Shown: piece by piece, positions 26,965-36,237 of the stretch
Position numbering within the stretch: the stretch's first letter is position 1
How the letters are laid out: each line of letters begins with the position of its first letter
The notes under the pieces: generated by a model
Told to the model about the DNA's origin: nothing
The model's database searches: none
Seen by the model: the letters and a program-made list of their open reading frames with translations, nothing else
Program-made: the position numbers and the translations under genes
Assembly (NCBI GenBank): GCA_020853525.1
Contig: JADYYS010000024.1
Location: forward strand, 16,727-80,726
DNA from: Ardenticatenales bacterium
GTDB lineage: Bacteria; Chloroflexota; Anaerolineae; Epilineales; Epilineaceae
Length of the DNA stretch: 64,000 nt
Reading direction: 5' to 3'

Positions 26965-27939
26965 ATGACCCCTGCCGAAGCACCGACCGACCTGCTGTAC
27001 GGCCGCCTCATCCTGTGCTCGGGCACCGCCAACCAGCCGTTGGCCGCCGAGATCGCGGCCTATCTGAAGACGGCGCTCCATCCGGTCGAGATCCGACAGT
27101 TCGCGAACTCGAACACGTTCGTCCGGCTGGACAAGTCGGTCCGCGGCTGCGATGTATTCTGGGTGCAGCCGACGAGCGCGCCGGCGAACGACAACCTGAT
27201 GGAGCTCCTGATCGCCATCGACTGCCTGCGCCGCGACTCGGCCGGGCGGATCACGGCCGTCGTGCCGTACTACGGCTACGGGCGCTCCGACAAGAAGGAC
27301 CAGCCGCGCGTCCCGATCACGGCGCGCCTGGTGGCCGACATGCTGACGACCGCCGGCGCCGACCGCGTCCTGACGATGGACCTGCATGCCGGCCAGATCC
27401 AGGGCTTCTTCCACATCCCGGTGGACGACATCACCGCCCGTCACCACCTGGCCGACTGGGTGAAGCGTTCCGACATCACGGACGGCGTCGTCCTCTCGCC
27501 CGACCTGGGCCACGCCAAGGACGCGCGCTACTTCGCGGACGAGGTGGACATGCCGCTCGCGCTCGTCGAGAAGCGGCGCAGCAAGGACGGCGGCAACACC
27601 GAGGCACTCAACCTCATCGGCGAGGTCGAGGGCAAGGACGTCCTGATCGTCGACGAGGAGATCGATACCGCCGGCACGATGGTCCACGCCGCCGAGTTCG
27701 CGATCCAGCGCGGCGCGAAGCGCGTGTACGCCTTGGCCACGCACGCCATCCTCTCCCCGCCGGCCATCGAGCGGCTGCGGTCGTCGCCGTTCGAGCGCGT
27801 CGTCGTCACCAACAGCTGCTACCTGCCGCCCGAGAAGCACCTGCCGTGCATCGAGGTGCTGCCGATCGGTGCGCTCCTGGGCGAGGTCATCCACCGAATC
27901 CACACCGGCCAGTCCGTCGGTGCGATGTTCAACGAGTAG
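26965..27939 (+). CDS. prs: Ribose-phosphate pyrophosphokinase
   Basis: A 324-residue cytoplasmic enzyme making PRPP from ribose 5-phosphate and ATP. Conserved blocks are present: QFANSNTFVRLDKSVRG, YYGYGRSDKKDQPR, the metal-binding DLHAGQIQGFF, the flexible-loop region EKRRSKDGGNTE, and the PRPP loop DEEIDTAGTM. Two changes from the usual form are visible: DDxIDTAGT reads DEEIDTAGT, and the SPDxGG segment reads SPDLGHAKDAR. This suggests a distinct subfamily, but the catalytic layout is intact. GGAG lies seven bases before the ATG. The stop codon is supplied by a GTAGGGGC-family repeat. Confidence 0.93.
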   Translation: MTPAEAPTDLLYGRLILCSGTANQPLAAEIAAYLKTALHPVEIRQFANSNTFVRLDKSVRGCDVFWVQPTSAPANDNLMELLIAIDCLRRDSAGRITAVVPYYGYGRSDKKDQPRVPITARLVADMLTTAGADRVLTMDLHAGQIQGFFHIPVDDITARHHLADWVKRSDITDGVVLSPDLGHAKDARYFADEVDMPLALVEKRRSKDGGNTEALNLIGEVEGKDVLIVDEEIDTAGTMVHAAEFAIQRGAKRVYALATHAILSPPAIERLRSSPFERVVVTNSCYLPPEKHLPCIEVLPIGALLGEVIHRIHTGQSVGAMFNE

Positions 27940-27961
27940 GGGCAGGCCCCCGTGCCTGCCC
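27936..27961. repeat. GTAGGGGC-family hairpin at the 3' end of prs
   Basis: GTAG edge overlapping GGGCAGGC (27940-27947), which pairs with GCCTGCCC (27954-27961) around CCCCGT. The TAG (27937-27939) is the prs stop codon. Confidence 0.82.
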
Positions 27962-28001
27962 GCCGTCGCCGACGATCACCCCCACCCATGCCCCACCCCC
28001 C

Positions 28002-28394
28002 ATGCCCGAGCTGATCACCGCCGTCGAGTCCTACGCCCCGTGGCTGTACGGTCTCCTCGGCTGTCTGGCGGTGCGCGAGCTCTGGGTGGCGCGACGGGCG
28101 CTGCGCGGCCGCCGCGCGGCCGCATTCGGCGTCGAGCGCGAGGCCTACCTCGGCCGCTACGTGCGCAGCCTCGTCACGCTCCTGCTCCTCATGACGATCG
28201 GCTTCGGCATCTTCACCGTGGCGAGCGTCGTCGCGCCGACGCTGACGCCCGAACAGCGCCGCCGGACGGACCGCGACGTCCCGTTCGTCGCCCCGACCGT
28301 CCTCGCCCCGGTCCCGACGAACAGCCCGACGCGCCCGCGCGCGACGCACACGCCGGTGGTGCCGGACATCGTGACGGTGACGCCGCGGCCGTGA
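28002..28394 (+). CDS. Small membrane protein with Pro/Thr tail
   Basis: A 130-residue protein with two hydrophobic segments (PWLYGLLGCLAVRELWVA and SLVTLLLLMTIGFGIFTVAS) separated by a basic loop, then a Pro/Thr-rich tail (APVPTNSPTRPRATHTPVVP). The tail is like the extracellular linkers elsewhere in the window, so it is probably outside the membrane. I do not recognise a family. It is downstream of prs, separated by a repeat hairpin, and converges on the propeller gene. Confidence 0.6.
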   Translation: MPELITAVESYAPWLYGLLGCLAVRELWVARRALRGRRAAAFGVEREAYLGRYVRSLVTLLLLMTIGFGIFTVASVVAPTLTPEQRRRTDRDVPFVAPTVLAPVPTNSPTRPRATHTPVVPDIVTVTPRP

Positions 28395-28403
28395 TGTCGG
28401 CAT

Positions 28404-28481
28404 CCGCCCAACATGCCGGCCCACCGCAATCGCCCCTACGCGGTGGGCGGGGCGATTGCGGTGGGCCGGCATGTTGGGCGG
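28404..28481. repeat. Perfect 33-bp inverted repeat between convergent genes
   Basis: 28404-28436 and 28449-28481 are exact inverted copies, with a 12-base loop. Each arm has a GGGGCGATTGCGGTGGGCC core, and the left arm is followed by TACG, so the unit reads as a GTAGGGGC-family element duplicated head to head. It is well placed to terminate both converging transcripts. Confidence 0.85.
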
Positions 28482-28501
28482 AAGAGAGGGGGCGTGCGGG
28501 T

Positions 28502-30040
28502 TTAGGGCACCGGACGCGGTTTCACCATGTACGGCAGGATCACGATCCCGCGGACCGTTTCGAGCGTCGGGATCGCGGTGCTCGTCGGGCCGGGTGTCGG
28601 GGTGAGCTCGATGGATGGCGTGGCGGACGGGCGGCGCGGCGTGTTCGTGGCGCTCGGGGTGGCGCGCGTGCGCGTGGCGGTGGGCGAGGGCGGCTGGTGC
28701 GTCGCGCTCGGGCCCGGCGTCGTGGGCTCGGGGGTGGGCGTCGGGATGCTCGAGGGGAAGCGGCCGTAGTACACGTCCGGGCTGCCCTGGTCCTCGTCTT
28801 TCACCCAGACCGCGTGCACGATCCCGCCGTGCGCGGCGATGACCGGCGACGAGACCTTGCCGCCCTCGATCGCGATCGGTGCCGCGGCCGGCTCGGCCGG
28901 CTTGAAGTTGATCGATGCGTCCGGTGCCTGCGGCTGTTCGCGCCAGGCCACCATCGCCCCGACGTCGGGCGGACCGAAGACGACGCTGGGCTCGACCGAG
29001 CGGTCGGCGGCCGTGCCGCTCAGGTTCACGCTCCGCTGACCGGGCATCGTGCAGTCCATGTAGATGTCCGGCTGGCCGGCACCGCCGTCCACCTGCTCCT
29101 GCCACGCCGTGCACGCATCGCCGTTGCTGCCGGCCGCCAGGTCGGGCGCGCGGCCGTGGCTGCCGCTGTTCAGTTTCGTCGACTCCACCCAACCGTTGCC
29201 CGGCTTGAACGCGCTGCGGATGATCTCGCCCTCGCCGAGCTCGGGGACATCCTTGTTCCACGTCGACCAGACGCCGTCCCCGGCTTCCGGACCGGCGGCG
29301 ATCCGGGGCGACTGGGCATGCACGGTGTCGAGGATGATGTCGACGGACGACAGCTCGCCGAGTGTCGGCAACTCCGCGCTGACGATCGCCCAGTACGGCT
29401 GGCCGTCCGAGGCCTCGTCCACCCACGTCATCCACACCCGGCCGAGCGCGTCGATCGCCACGTCCGGCTGCTTGCAGTAGAACGTGACGTTGTCCTTCTG
29501 TCCCCAGCGCAAGCGCGATGGCTCCGACCACGTCTGCGTGCCGGGCGCCCAGCGGGCGACGTTGATCTCGGTCGGCGCGCCGTCCTCCCACGGGGGCTGG
29601 ACGAACGCCACGACGACGAGGTCGCCCCTCGCCGCGATCGCCGGATCCTGCCCGGACTCGAAGATCCAGTGCACGGCCGACCAATCGCCCTTCCAGTTGC
29701 CGGTCTGCAGGTTGAAGTTGCGGTAGCGGTGCGCCACGCCGTTCACGATGAACTCGGCGTTCTCTTCCTCCCACACCACGTGCACCGTGCCGGTGTTCGT
29801 CGCGCTGTCCGTGGCGATCGCGATGCCGGGATGGGACGAGGCGCGCCCGGCGGTGAGCGAGAGGTTCAGCGTGTCCTCGAGCGTCACCTGCGGCCGCGCG
29901 CCGCCGACGGCGGGCAGCAGCGCCACGCAAAGCGCGACGGCCAGCGCACGAGCGATGTGCCCGCGGGCCGCCGGCCGGATGGCCCGCCGGATCGCTCGCA
30001 CCATCGGCCCGCCGCGCAGGCAGTGCATGAGGCGCATCAT
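28502..30040 (-). CDS. Secreted seven-bladed propeller protein with Thr/Pro tail
   Basis: A 512-residue exported protein. A signal peptide (ALAVALCVALLPAVGGARPQ) is followed by seven similar blade units with a common phrase: GIAIATDS..HVVWEE, AIAARGDLVVVAFVQ, VAIDALGRVWMTWVDE, RIAAGPEAGDGVWSTW, DLAAGSNGDACTAWQE, SVVFGPPDVGAMVAWRE and VIAAHGGIVHAVWVKDE. This is a BNR/sialidase-like propeller, but no sialidase catalytic residues were recognised. A Thr/Pro linker and an ILPYMVKP end segment close it. The ATG overlaps the stop of the upstream gene (ATGA), so the two are coupled. Confidence 0.8.
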   Translation of the reverse strand: MMRLMHCLRGGPMVRAIRRAIRPAARGHIARALAVALCVALLPAVGGARPQVTLEDTLNLSLTAGRASSHPGIAIATDSATNTGTVHVVWEEENAEFIVNGVAHRYRNFNLQTGNWKGDWSAVHWIFESGQDPAIAARGDLVVVAFVQPPWEDGAPTEINVARWAPGTQTWSEPSRLRWGQKDNVTFYCKQPDVAIDALGRVWMTWVDEASDGQPYWAIVSAELPTLGELSSVDIILDTVHAQSPRIAAGPEAGDGVWSTWNKDVPELGEGEIIRSAFKPGNGWVESTKLNSGSHGRAPDLAAGSNGDACTAWQEQVDGGAGQPDIYMDCTMPGQRSVNLSGTAADRSVEPSVVFGPPDVGAMVAWREQPQAPDASINFKPAEPAAAPIAIEGGKVSSPVIAAHGGIVHAVWVKDEDQGSPDVYYGRFPSSIPTPTPEPTTPGPSATHQPPSPTATRTRATPSATNTPRRPSATPSIELTPTPGPTSTAIPTLETVRGIVILPYMVKPRPVP

Positions 30041-33000
30041 CGCCCGTCCCAGTCCGTGCGCAGCTTGAGCGCGACCCAGCTGCCGTCGTCCGCCTGCTGC
30101 AGAACGGCGGACAACCGATTGCCGGCCTGTGCCGGCGCGGCGCGCGTGTCCACGACGGCCATCGAGCGCACGACGAAGCTCGTCGTCCCGCCGCCGTCGG
30201 ACTCGACCTTCCACTCGCCGATCTGACCCGCCGGCGGCAGCTGGAGGATCCGGCCCGTCACGCGCATCTCCGCATGGTGCGGCAGGAACCAGATGGAGTC
30301 GGCCCGCACCGTCGCCGCGCCGCCGTTCGGTCCGCCGCTCTCGATCGCGCCCTCGGCCCGCACCGGAACGCCGCGGGCGACGGCCGGCGGGTTCGGGATG
30401 GGCGAATGGTTCGCATCGTAGAACTGCGTGGCCGATGTGATGTGAACCGTCGTGCTGCCGACCGTCCAGTAGCGCTCGGCGCCCTGCTCGACGATGCGCA
30501 CGAGGATGCCCTCGACCGTCTTGCGGCTGAGAAGCTCCCGCACACCGGCCCCGCTGACCTCGATCGTCCCGGCCAGGACGGTGCCGCCGTTCGGCGTGCC
30601 GGTCACGAAGACGCGCGCGCCGACGGTCAGCGGGCCGTTGACCGTCGTGCCGTCCGCCAGGCTTACCAGGCGGCCTTCGACGACGAACCAGTCCGGCAGT
30701 CCGGGCCGCGTGACGGATTCGGGACCGAGCTTGCTGATCGCGCCCGCCACCTTGACCTGCACGCCGCGGCGCTGGAACTCGATCCGTTGGGCGTAGAGCG
30801 AGCCGTCCGCGCGGGCGATGGCGGTCACGGTGACCGGGTCGCCGTCGCGCGGCGTCAGCGACGCCGGATCGAGCACCGTGCCGGCATCGACGTCCACCTT
30901 GACCTCGCGGTTGTCGACGTCGTTGTCCCAGCGCCGGATCACCCAGCAGCAGCTCATCAGCGGGTCTGGCAGCTGGGCGATCACGCCCGTGAGAAGCGTG
31001 CTGGCCGGCGGCTCGACGCCGAGGGGCACGTTCCAGACCTCGCAGTTGTCGCCGAAGTCCGCCCGGACCGTGATGACCTCCTCGGCCCGGCCCGTCGGCC
31101 GGAACGTCGCCGCGAACTGCAGCCGGAGCGTCACGGTCTCGTTGGGCGCGAGCGTGAACGGCTCGGCCAGCCGGACGGGGTAGGGCGGCCGGCGCAGCGG
31201 CAGGTTCGTCCAGATCGTCTGGATCTCGCCGCCGGCTCGCTCGACTTCGATCGTGGCCAGCGGCGAGAGCGGGTCGAACTGCGCGACGTTGATGTCGAGC
31301 CCGACGAGGCTGTCGGCGGCCGGCCCGCTGTTCGTGAGATCGAAGACGAGCTGCGTGAGGTCGACGCCGTAGCGCGGGCCGATGAGCGAGGCGGCGCACG
31401 GCACCGCGACGCCGTCGCCCGGCGGCACCTGGCGCGTCACGAGCACGGTCTGGCACGGATCCCCGCGGCGGTTGCTGAAGCGCAGCGCGAACGTGTAGCC
31501 GTCCGGCATCGGGGCTTCGGTGAAGTCGACGGCGAGGGCAGCCTGGCTGCCTTGGGCCAGCGTGAGCCCGAGCCCGTCCGGGACGGTGAACGTCACGCCT
31601 TCCGTCGCGTGCACCAGCGCCGCGCCGACGAGCAGCTCCTGCCCGCCCCAACGGATGCCGCGGATGCTGCCGTTGGCTGCCGGCCACACCAGGCGGAGCG
31701 ATCGGAGCCGGACGTCGTCGCCGTTGTTGAAGACGTCGACCTGCATGTTGTGGCTCGTCGGCTCGACGAGCGAGACGAGCTCGCCGGCCGAAAGGTCGCA
31801 CTCGCCGACGGCGGCACGGTTCGTGAAGGCCGACTGGCAGCCGCCGTCAAGGGCGACGACGAGCGTGTACGCGCCGGCGGCCAGCTGCGGGCCGGCGCCG
31901 GCGGCCGCCGGCGGTCGGAACCGGAACGCCAGCTCGAGGCTGCCGCCCGCCGGCAGCCGAACCGGGTCCGAGAACGGCACGGACACCGGCGATTCGTGCT
32001 GCTCGCCTCGCCAGAGCGGCTGGCCGTCGACGGTGACGCTCATGAGCGGGCCGTTGGCGGCCGTCGGCCAGAAGAGCGTCAGGTCCGTGACGGCACGGTC
32101 GATATCGCGCGGGTTCGTCAGCTTGTAGCGCGCTACGTCGCCGTCGATGCCGACCTCGCCCGCCCCGACACCGCAGTCCCATGCCGCCAAGCCGGTCGTC
32201 GTGGAGATCGAGCACCCGTTGCGGGTCGTGCCTTGGAAGCTGTAGCCGTCCTGGGCCGCGTTGTTCTCGAACTCCAGCCCGATCGCCTTGGGCTTGCCCG
32301 GCTCGATCTTGATCCCGTCCTCACGGATCCGCGCCAACGGCAGCGTCGCCGGCGAGGCACGATAGCCGTCCTTGAGGTCGACGACCTCCGTTCCGTCCAC
32401 GGTCACTTTGCGCAGCCGGCCGTTCGTAGCCACCGGCCAGGCGACCTCGAGCGCGGTCAGGCTGTCCTCGGTTTGGCCGGTGTTCTCGACGGTCACCTCG
32501 ACGCGGTTGCGCGCGCTGGTGGGCACATGCGGTCGGTCCGTGATCCGCACCGGACAGCTCGGGCCGTCGATCCGTGGGCGCAGCACGGCGCGGCAGCCGT
32601 TGCGCAGATGGACGACGGCCGCCTTCAGAAGCCACGGCGCGTCCGGATTGCCCCACGCGAAACGGAGTCCGAGCTGCGCCGACTCGCCCGGCGCAAGCTG
32701 CCAGCCGGCGTCGTGCGTGGCGAAGAACGGGCTGTTGGCCTTGCCGCTGAAGAGCGTCTTGGGCGTCTCGCCCGGTCCGCGGCGCACCTGGATCTCGGCG
32801 AGCGTCGCGTCGTCGCCCGCCCAGCCGAGCTCGACGCCGTCCAGCGTCGTCGTGACGGCCCCGACGTTCGTCAACGTACCCCAGATGACACCTTCGCCCG
32901 CGCTCGCGCGCTCGAGGTAGCCGACGACCCGACACGTCGGAGCCGGCAGAAGGCCGACGCCGGGCGGATCGGGCGCTTGCTGCAGGGCGGACAGGCCGCC

Positions 33001-33150
33001 GGGTGCCATGGGCGCAGCAGATCTACCCGCATCCCGCAGAAGGGTTGCAGGCCGCAAATCCATGCGGCGCAAGCCGACCGCGGCCAGCCCGACCAGTGCG
33101 GCCAGACCCAGACCGAGGACGACTTTCCCGCGTCGATGACGTCGATCCAT
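30037..33150 (-). CDS. Exported protein with Ig-like repeats and DUF5666-like C-terminal domains
   Basis: A 1037-residue protein. The ATG at 33150 starts a basic stretch and a signal-anchor helix (KVVLGLGLAALVGLAAVGL). Four or five ~150-residue beta-rich modules follow, each with a paired Cys and a phrase like SLTALEVAWPVATNGRLRKV. The last third has DUF5666-like units (VKVAGAISKLGP, TGRILQLPP, VEGRLVSLADG), small beta-barrels common in exported proteins next to ECF sigma systems. It lies 127 bases after the anti-sigma gene and is coupled to the propeller gene downstream. An extracellular role is likely; the ligand is unknown. Confidence 0.72.
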   Translation of the reverse strand: MDRRHRRGKVVLGLGLAALVGLAAVGLRRMDLRPATLLRDAGRSAAPMAPGGLSALQQAPDPPGVGLLPAPTCRVVGYLERASAGEGVIWGTLTNVGAVTTTLDGVELGWAGDDATLAEIQVRRGPGETPKTLFSGKANSPFFATHDAGWQLAPGESAQLGLRFAWGNPDAPWLLKAAVVHLRNGCRAVLRPRIDGPSCPVRITDRPHVPTSARNRVEVTVENTGQTEDSLTALEVAWPVATNGRLRKVTVDGTEVVDLKDGYRASPATLPLARIREDGIKIEPGKPKAIGLEFENNAAQDGYSFQGTTRNGCSISTTTGLAAWDCGVGAGEVGIDGDVARYKLTNPRDIDRAVTDLTLFWPTAANGPLMSVTVDGQPLWRGEQHESPVSVPFSDPVRLPAGGSLELAFRFRPPAAAGAGPQLAAGAYTLVVALDGGCQSAFTNRAAVGECDLSAGELVSLVEPTSHNMQVDVFNNGDDVRLRSLRLVWPAANGSIRGIRWGGQELLVGAALVHATEGVTFTVPDGLGLTLAQGSQAALAVDFTEAPMPDGYTFALRFSNRRGDPCQTVLVTRQVPPGDGVAVPCAASLIGPRYGVDLTQLVFDLTNSGPAADSLVGLDINVAQFDPLSPLATIEVERAGGEIQTIWTNLPLRRPPYPVRLAEPFTLAPNETVTLRLQFAATFRPTGRAEEVITVRADFGDNCEVWNVPLGVEPPASTLLTGVIAQLPDPLMSCCWVIRRWDNDVDNREVKVDVDAGTVLDPASLTPRDGDPVTVTAIARADGSLYAQRIEFQRRGVQVKVAGAISKLGPESVTRPGLPDWFVVEGRLVSLADGTTVNGPLTVGARVFVTGTPNGGTVLAGTIEVSGAGVRELLSRKTVEGILVRIVEQGAERYWTVGSTTVHITSATQFYDANHSPIPNPPAVARGVPVRAEGAIESGGPNGGAATVRADSIWFLPHHAEMRVTGRILQLPPAGQIGEWKVESDGGGTTSFVVRSMAVVDTRAAPAQAGNRLSAVLQQADDGSWVALKLRTDWDGR

Positions 33151-33277
33151 GGCTCTCACTTCAGCACGCACCCGCAAGCGTCGGTCCCGCCGTCGTACGC
33201 GTCGTGCGACGGCAGCGGCCCGTCCGCCGAGGGCATTATAGGTTTCCGCATGGCCCCGGCCAACGGGCCGGCGCCGC

Positions 33278-36190
33278 TCAGGCCCAGGCGAGCGCGGCGC
33301 CCGCTCGGATTCGTGTCGGGCTCTGTCCGATGATCGTCGTCGGCTGAGGCATCGGTGTCTCGGTCGGCGCTGGGGTGTCCGAGGGTGCCGGCGTCGGGCT
33401 GGGCGGCTCGGTCGTTGCCGTCGCCGTCGGCTCGTCGGTGGCCGTCGGTTGGGGCGTGGCGGTCGGCTGCGGGGTGGCCGTCGGCCGCGGGTTGGCCCGG
33501 ATCGTGACCCGATCGGCCACGACGAAGCGCTGCTCGCGGTTCGTCACGCGCCCCTCGACCTCGACGAGCTGGCCCTTGCGCAGCTTGCCGCCCCGCACGT
33601 TGGCCAGATCGATCGCCACTGCCCACGCCGGCTCGGGCGTGCCGTTCACGCTGATCGCGAGGTCGAACCGGACCTGGCGCCCGTCCTCGATCGGGTCGTT
33701 CAGCACCGTGCCCGTCTTGCGGAAGGGCTCGCCGGGTGTTGCGTCCGCCGTCGCCGCGCTGTTCTCGCCGGTCACGGTCGTCGCTCGGTTGGCCGTCGGC
33801 CCGCCGCAGCGCTTGTATTCCACGTGCACCTTGCCGCCGACCCGGATGTCGCCCTTGATCGCCGGCTTCACGCCTTCCTTGTCGGGTCCCATGTGGAACT
33901 CCAGCCGCCCGCCGCCGTCCAGGCCGATGACCAGCAGATCGTCGAACCGGTACTCGAGCACCGTGCCGCCGGCCTTGGCGTTCGTGCAGCTCTCGTCATG
34001 GAGCCGGATGAACGCGGTGGCGACGCCCGCCAGCTTGTCCAGCGGGTCGAACTTCACCTTGAGCGAGACACGGCTGCCGTTGCTGACCCTCGCCCGCTCC
34101 TCGGCGGAGAGGCTTCGCAAGTCGATCGTGTAGGCCTGACCGGAGTTGGACAGGAGGAGGCAGCTTTCCGGCCCGGAGCCGTCGGCCGCAAGCGTGACCT
34201 GCTGCACCGTGCCCTCCAAGACGCGGTTCGTCACGCCGTTCTCGTCGCCCGACACCATCACGGTCTCGGTGGCCACGGGCTCGCCGGTCGGCTGTACCGT
34301 GGCGGTGACGGCATTCGTCGGCGTCGGCAGGACGCCGGGTGTGGACGAGATCGTCGCCGTGGCGGTGATCTCGGGGGTCGACTGAAGCTCCGGCGTGCCG
34401 GTGGGCGTGATCGGCTGCGTCGCGCTGATCGTCGCGGTGGCGGTCAGCGGCACCAGCGGCGCGAGCCCTTTGACGCTGACCCGGAGGGCGAGCGGTCGGT
34501 TCTCCTCACCGGTGCGGACGTTGAGCCGCAGCTCGACCCCCGTCGGGACATCGAAGAGCGTGTCATAGCCATCGGGCAGATCGAAGCGCGTCTCGCCGTC
34601 CCGCCACGTCAGGCCGACGCTGTCCGCCTTGGGCGTGTCGTCGAGCGGCGTGACCCAGAGCGTGCCATACGGCCGCTCCTCGCCCTTGCTGTCCGTGCCG
34701 ATCGAATCGTAGCGTGCGTTGAACGACGTGTCCTCGGAGCGGCCGGCGGCTTGGGCGCGCAGCGTGTCCGTCAAGCGATCCGTGTGGATCCGGGCCCGCC
34801 GCGCCTCGCGGCGCGCGGCATCGAGATCGAACGTCGACAGGAGGATCTGGGCGCCGCGGCTCCACTCCTTGACGGTGTAGAGCGTGTCGCCCGGCAGTGC
34901 GGTCGCCACGGCCGGCACGCGGCCGGCGAAGCCGATGCTCAGCAGAACGACCGCGGCCAGCGAGCCGAGCACGCCGATGCGCATGCCGAGCGGGCGGGCC
35001 GAGCGGCTGCCGGAGCGGAGCCAGCCGGACAACCGTGACCGGCCGGTGGCGGCTGTCGTGGTGTCCGCAGTGGCCGTCGCGGCGCGGTTTGCACCGGCGA
35101 TGGCGGCGTGGTGGGCGCGGGCCTGCTCGGCCACGGCCAGGAAGCGCGCGCGGCCGGCCGACAGATCGGGCGAGACGGCGGGCGCGTCCGGCGCGAGGGT
35201 CTGTGCGAACGCGACGAGCCGACCGATCTCCGCCGCCCGCCCATCCACGCCGGCCGCCGCCAGGGCGGTCTCGACCGAGAGCCCGCCGGCCGAGGCCAGC
35301 AATCCGGCATCGAGCGCCAGGACGGCGTCGGCCTCGGCCGCTTCGGCGGCGGCGAGTAAGCGGGCGCGTCCGGCGGCCAAGTCGGGGACGGCCACCGGTA
35401 TTGCGGCCGTGCGCAGCTGCGCGGCAAAGGTCGCCAACGCCGCGGCGTCCGACCGATCGCCGTCGGGGACGGCCGCCATGGTTCCGGCTTCGACGGCCGT
35501 ACCGACGACCACCCCGACGGCCGGACCGGCGGTTGGGGGCAGGAACGAAGCGGCAATCCGCCCATCGAGCGCATCGGCCAGCGATGCCTCGTCGGCAGCG
35601 GCGACGGCGAGGAAGCGGGCGCGGCCGGCGGCCAGGTCGGCGGCCGGTGCGGACACGCGCTCGGAATGCAGATCGGAAGCGACCGAGAGAAGCTCGACCA
35701 AGTCCGTCAGGTGGTCGGCCAATCGGGCGCGGCCGGCGTCGTCGACTGCCAGCACGGCCAGCGACGCGTCGATGGAGGCGCCGGTGCGCAGCCGGGCGAT
35801 GGCGGCATCGAGGGCATCGACGAGCCAGTCGTCGTCGGGCGTTGCCGGCGCGGCGGGCACGGGCGGGATCGATCCGCCGCCGCCGCCGCCTTCACCCGGC
35901 GCGACGGCCATCGCGAAGGGCGCGGCGGTCCCGTCGGTGCGGAGTGCGCCGGCTGCGGCGAGGAAGCGGGCGCGGCCGGCGGCCAAGCGGTCGGCCGAGA
36001 GTGCCGGCGCCGGGCGGGCGGCGCTCGAGAGGTGCTGGACCAGCGCGACGAGCGGTCGCAAGGCGTCCGCCATCATGCCGGAGTCAGCCAGCGCCAACTC
36101 AAGGCTCGATCCACGTCGGAGGCGTGCAATACAGGCATCCAGCGCATCGCGCATGCCCGCCAAGCCTCCCTGTCCGTTTCCTGTCGCCAT
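33278..36190 (-). CDS. Putative anti-sigma/stress membrane protein with fourfold cytoplasmic module
   Basis: A 970-residue protein directly downstream (47 bases) of an ECF sigma gene. The N-terminal 400 residues contain four copies of a module of 65-75 residues, each ending in a near-identical LAAGRARFLA (69-78, 186-195, 271-280, 343-352). Two modules also show LDAxIARLRxGxS. One membrane helix follows (about 403-423), then a DUF5667-like segment (LPGDTLYTVKEWSRG), Thr/Pro linkers and DUF5666-like beta domains. This is the layout of a transmembrane anti-sigma regulator, but with the cytoplasmic part multiplied. Sigma binding is inferred from position and family. Confidence 0.75.
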   Translation of the reverse strand: MATGNGQGGLAGMRDALDACIARLRRGSSLELALADSGMMADALRPLVALVQHLSSAARPAPALSADRLAAGRARFLAAAGALRTDGTAAPFAMAVAPGEGGGGGGSIPPVPAAPATPDDDWLVDALDAAIARLRTGASIDASLAVLAVDDAGRARLADHLTDLVELLSVASDLHSERVSAPAADLAAGRARFLAVAAADEASLADALDGRIAASFLPPTAGPAVGVVVGTAVEAGTMAAVPDGDRSDAAALATFAAQLRTAAIPVAVPDLAAGRARLLAAAEAAEADAVLALDAGLLASAGGLSVETALAAAGVDGRAAEIGRLVAFAQTLAPDAPAVSPDLSAGRARFLAVAEQARAHHAAIAGANRAATATADTTTAATGRSRLSGWLRSGSRSARPLGMRIGVLGSLAAVVLLSIGFAGRVPAVATALPGDTLYTVKEWSRGAQILLSTFDLDAARREARRARIHTDRLTDTLRAQAAGRSEDTSFNARYDSIGTDSKGEERPYGTLWVTPLDDTPKADSVGLTWRDGETRFDLPDGYDTLFDVPTGVELRLNVRTGEENRPLALRVSVKGLAPLVPLTATATISATQPITPTGTPELQSTPEITATATISSTPGVLPTPTNAVTATVQPTGEPVATETVMVSGDENGVTNRVLEGTVQQVTLAADGSGPESCLLLSNSGQAYTIDLRSLSAEERARVSNGSRVSLKVKFDPLDKLAGVATAFIRLHDESCTNAKAGGTVLEYRFDDLLVIGLDGGGRLEFHMGPDKEGVKPAIKGDIRVGGKVHVEYKRCGGPTANRATTVTGENSAATADATPGEPFRKTGTVLNDPIEDGRQVRFDLAISVNGTPEPAWAVAIDLANVRGGKLRKGQLVEVEGRVTNREQRFVVADRVTIRANPRPTATPQPTATPQPTATDEPTATATTEPPSPTPAPSDTPAPTETPMPQPTTIIGQSPTRIRAGAALAWA

Positions 36191-36237
36191 CGGTCCCCAG
36201 TCCCCCCGAACGTCAAGTGGTCCAAGTCAAACGCAAA

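Noticed and set aside
22391..26968. A 1525-codon plus-strand open frame opposite the large secreted repeat protein
   Set aside because: It is Arg/Ala/His-rich without domains, while the minus strand gives a signal peptide and regular repeats. Long antisense frames are expected at this GC content.
27937..27961. prs-end hairpin as a simple intrinsic terminator
   Set aside because: No T-run follows and the sequence belongs to the GTAGGGGC repeat family, so it is listed as a repeat; a terminator effect remains possible.
30274..33333. A 1019-codon plus-strand frame opposite the Ig/DUF5666-like gene
   Set aside because: Arg/Asp/Val-rich shadow of the minus-strand gene, which has a signal anchor and ATGA coupling to its neighbour.
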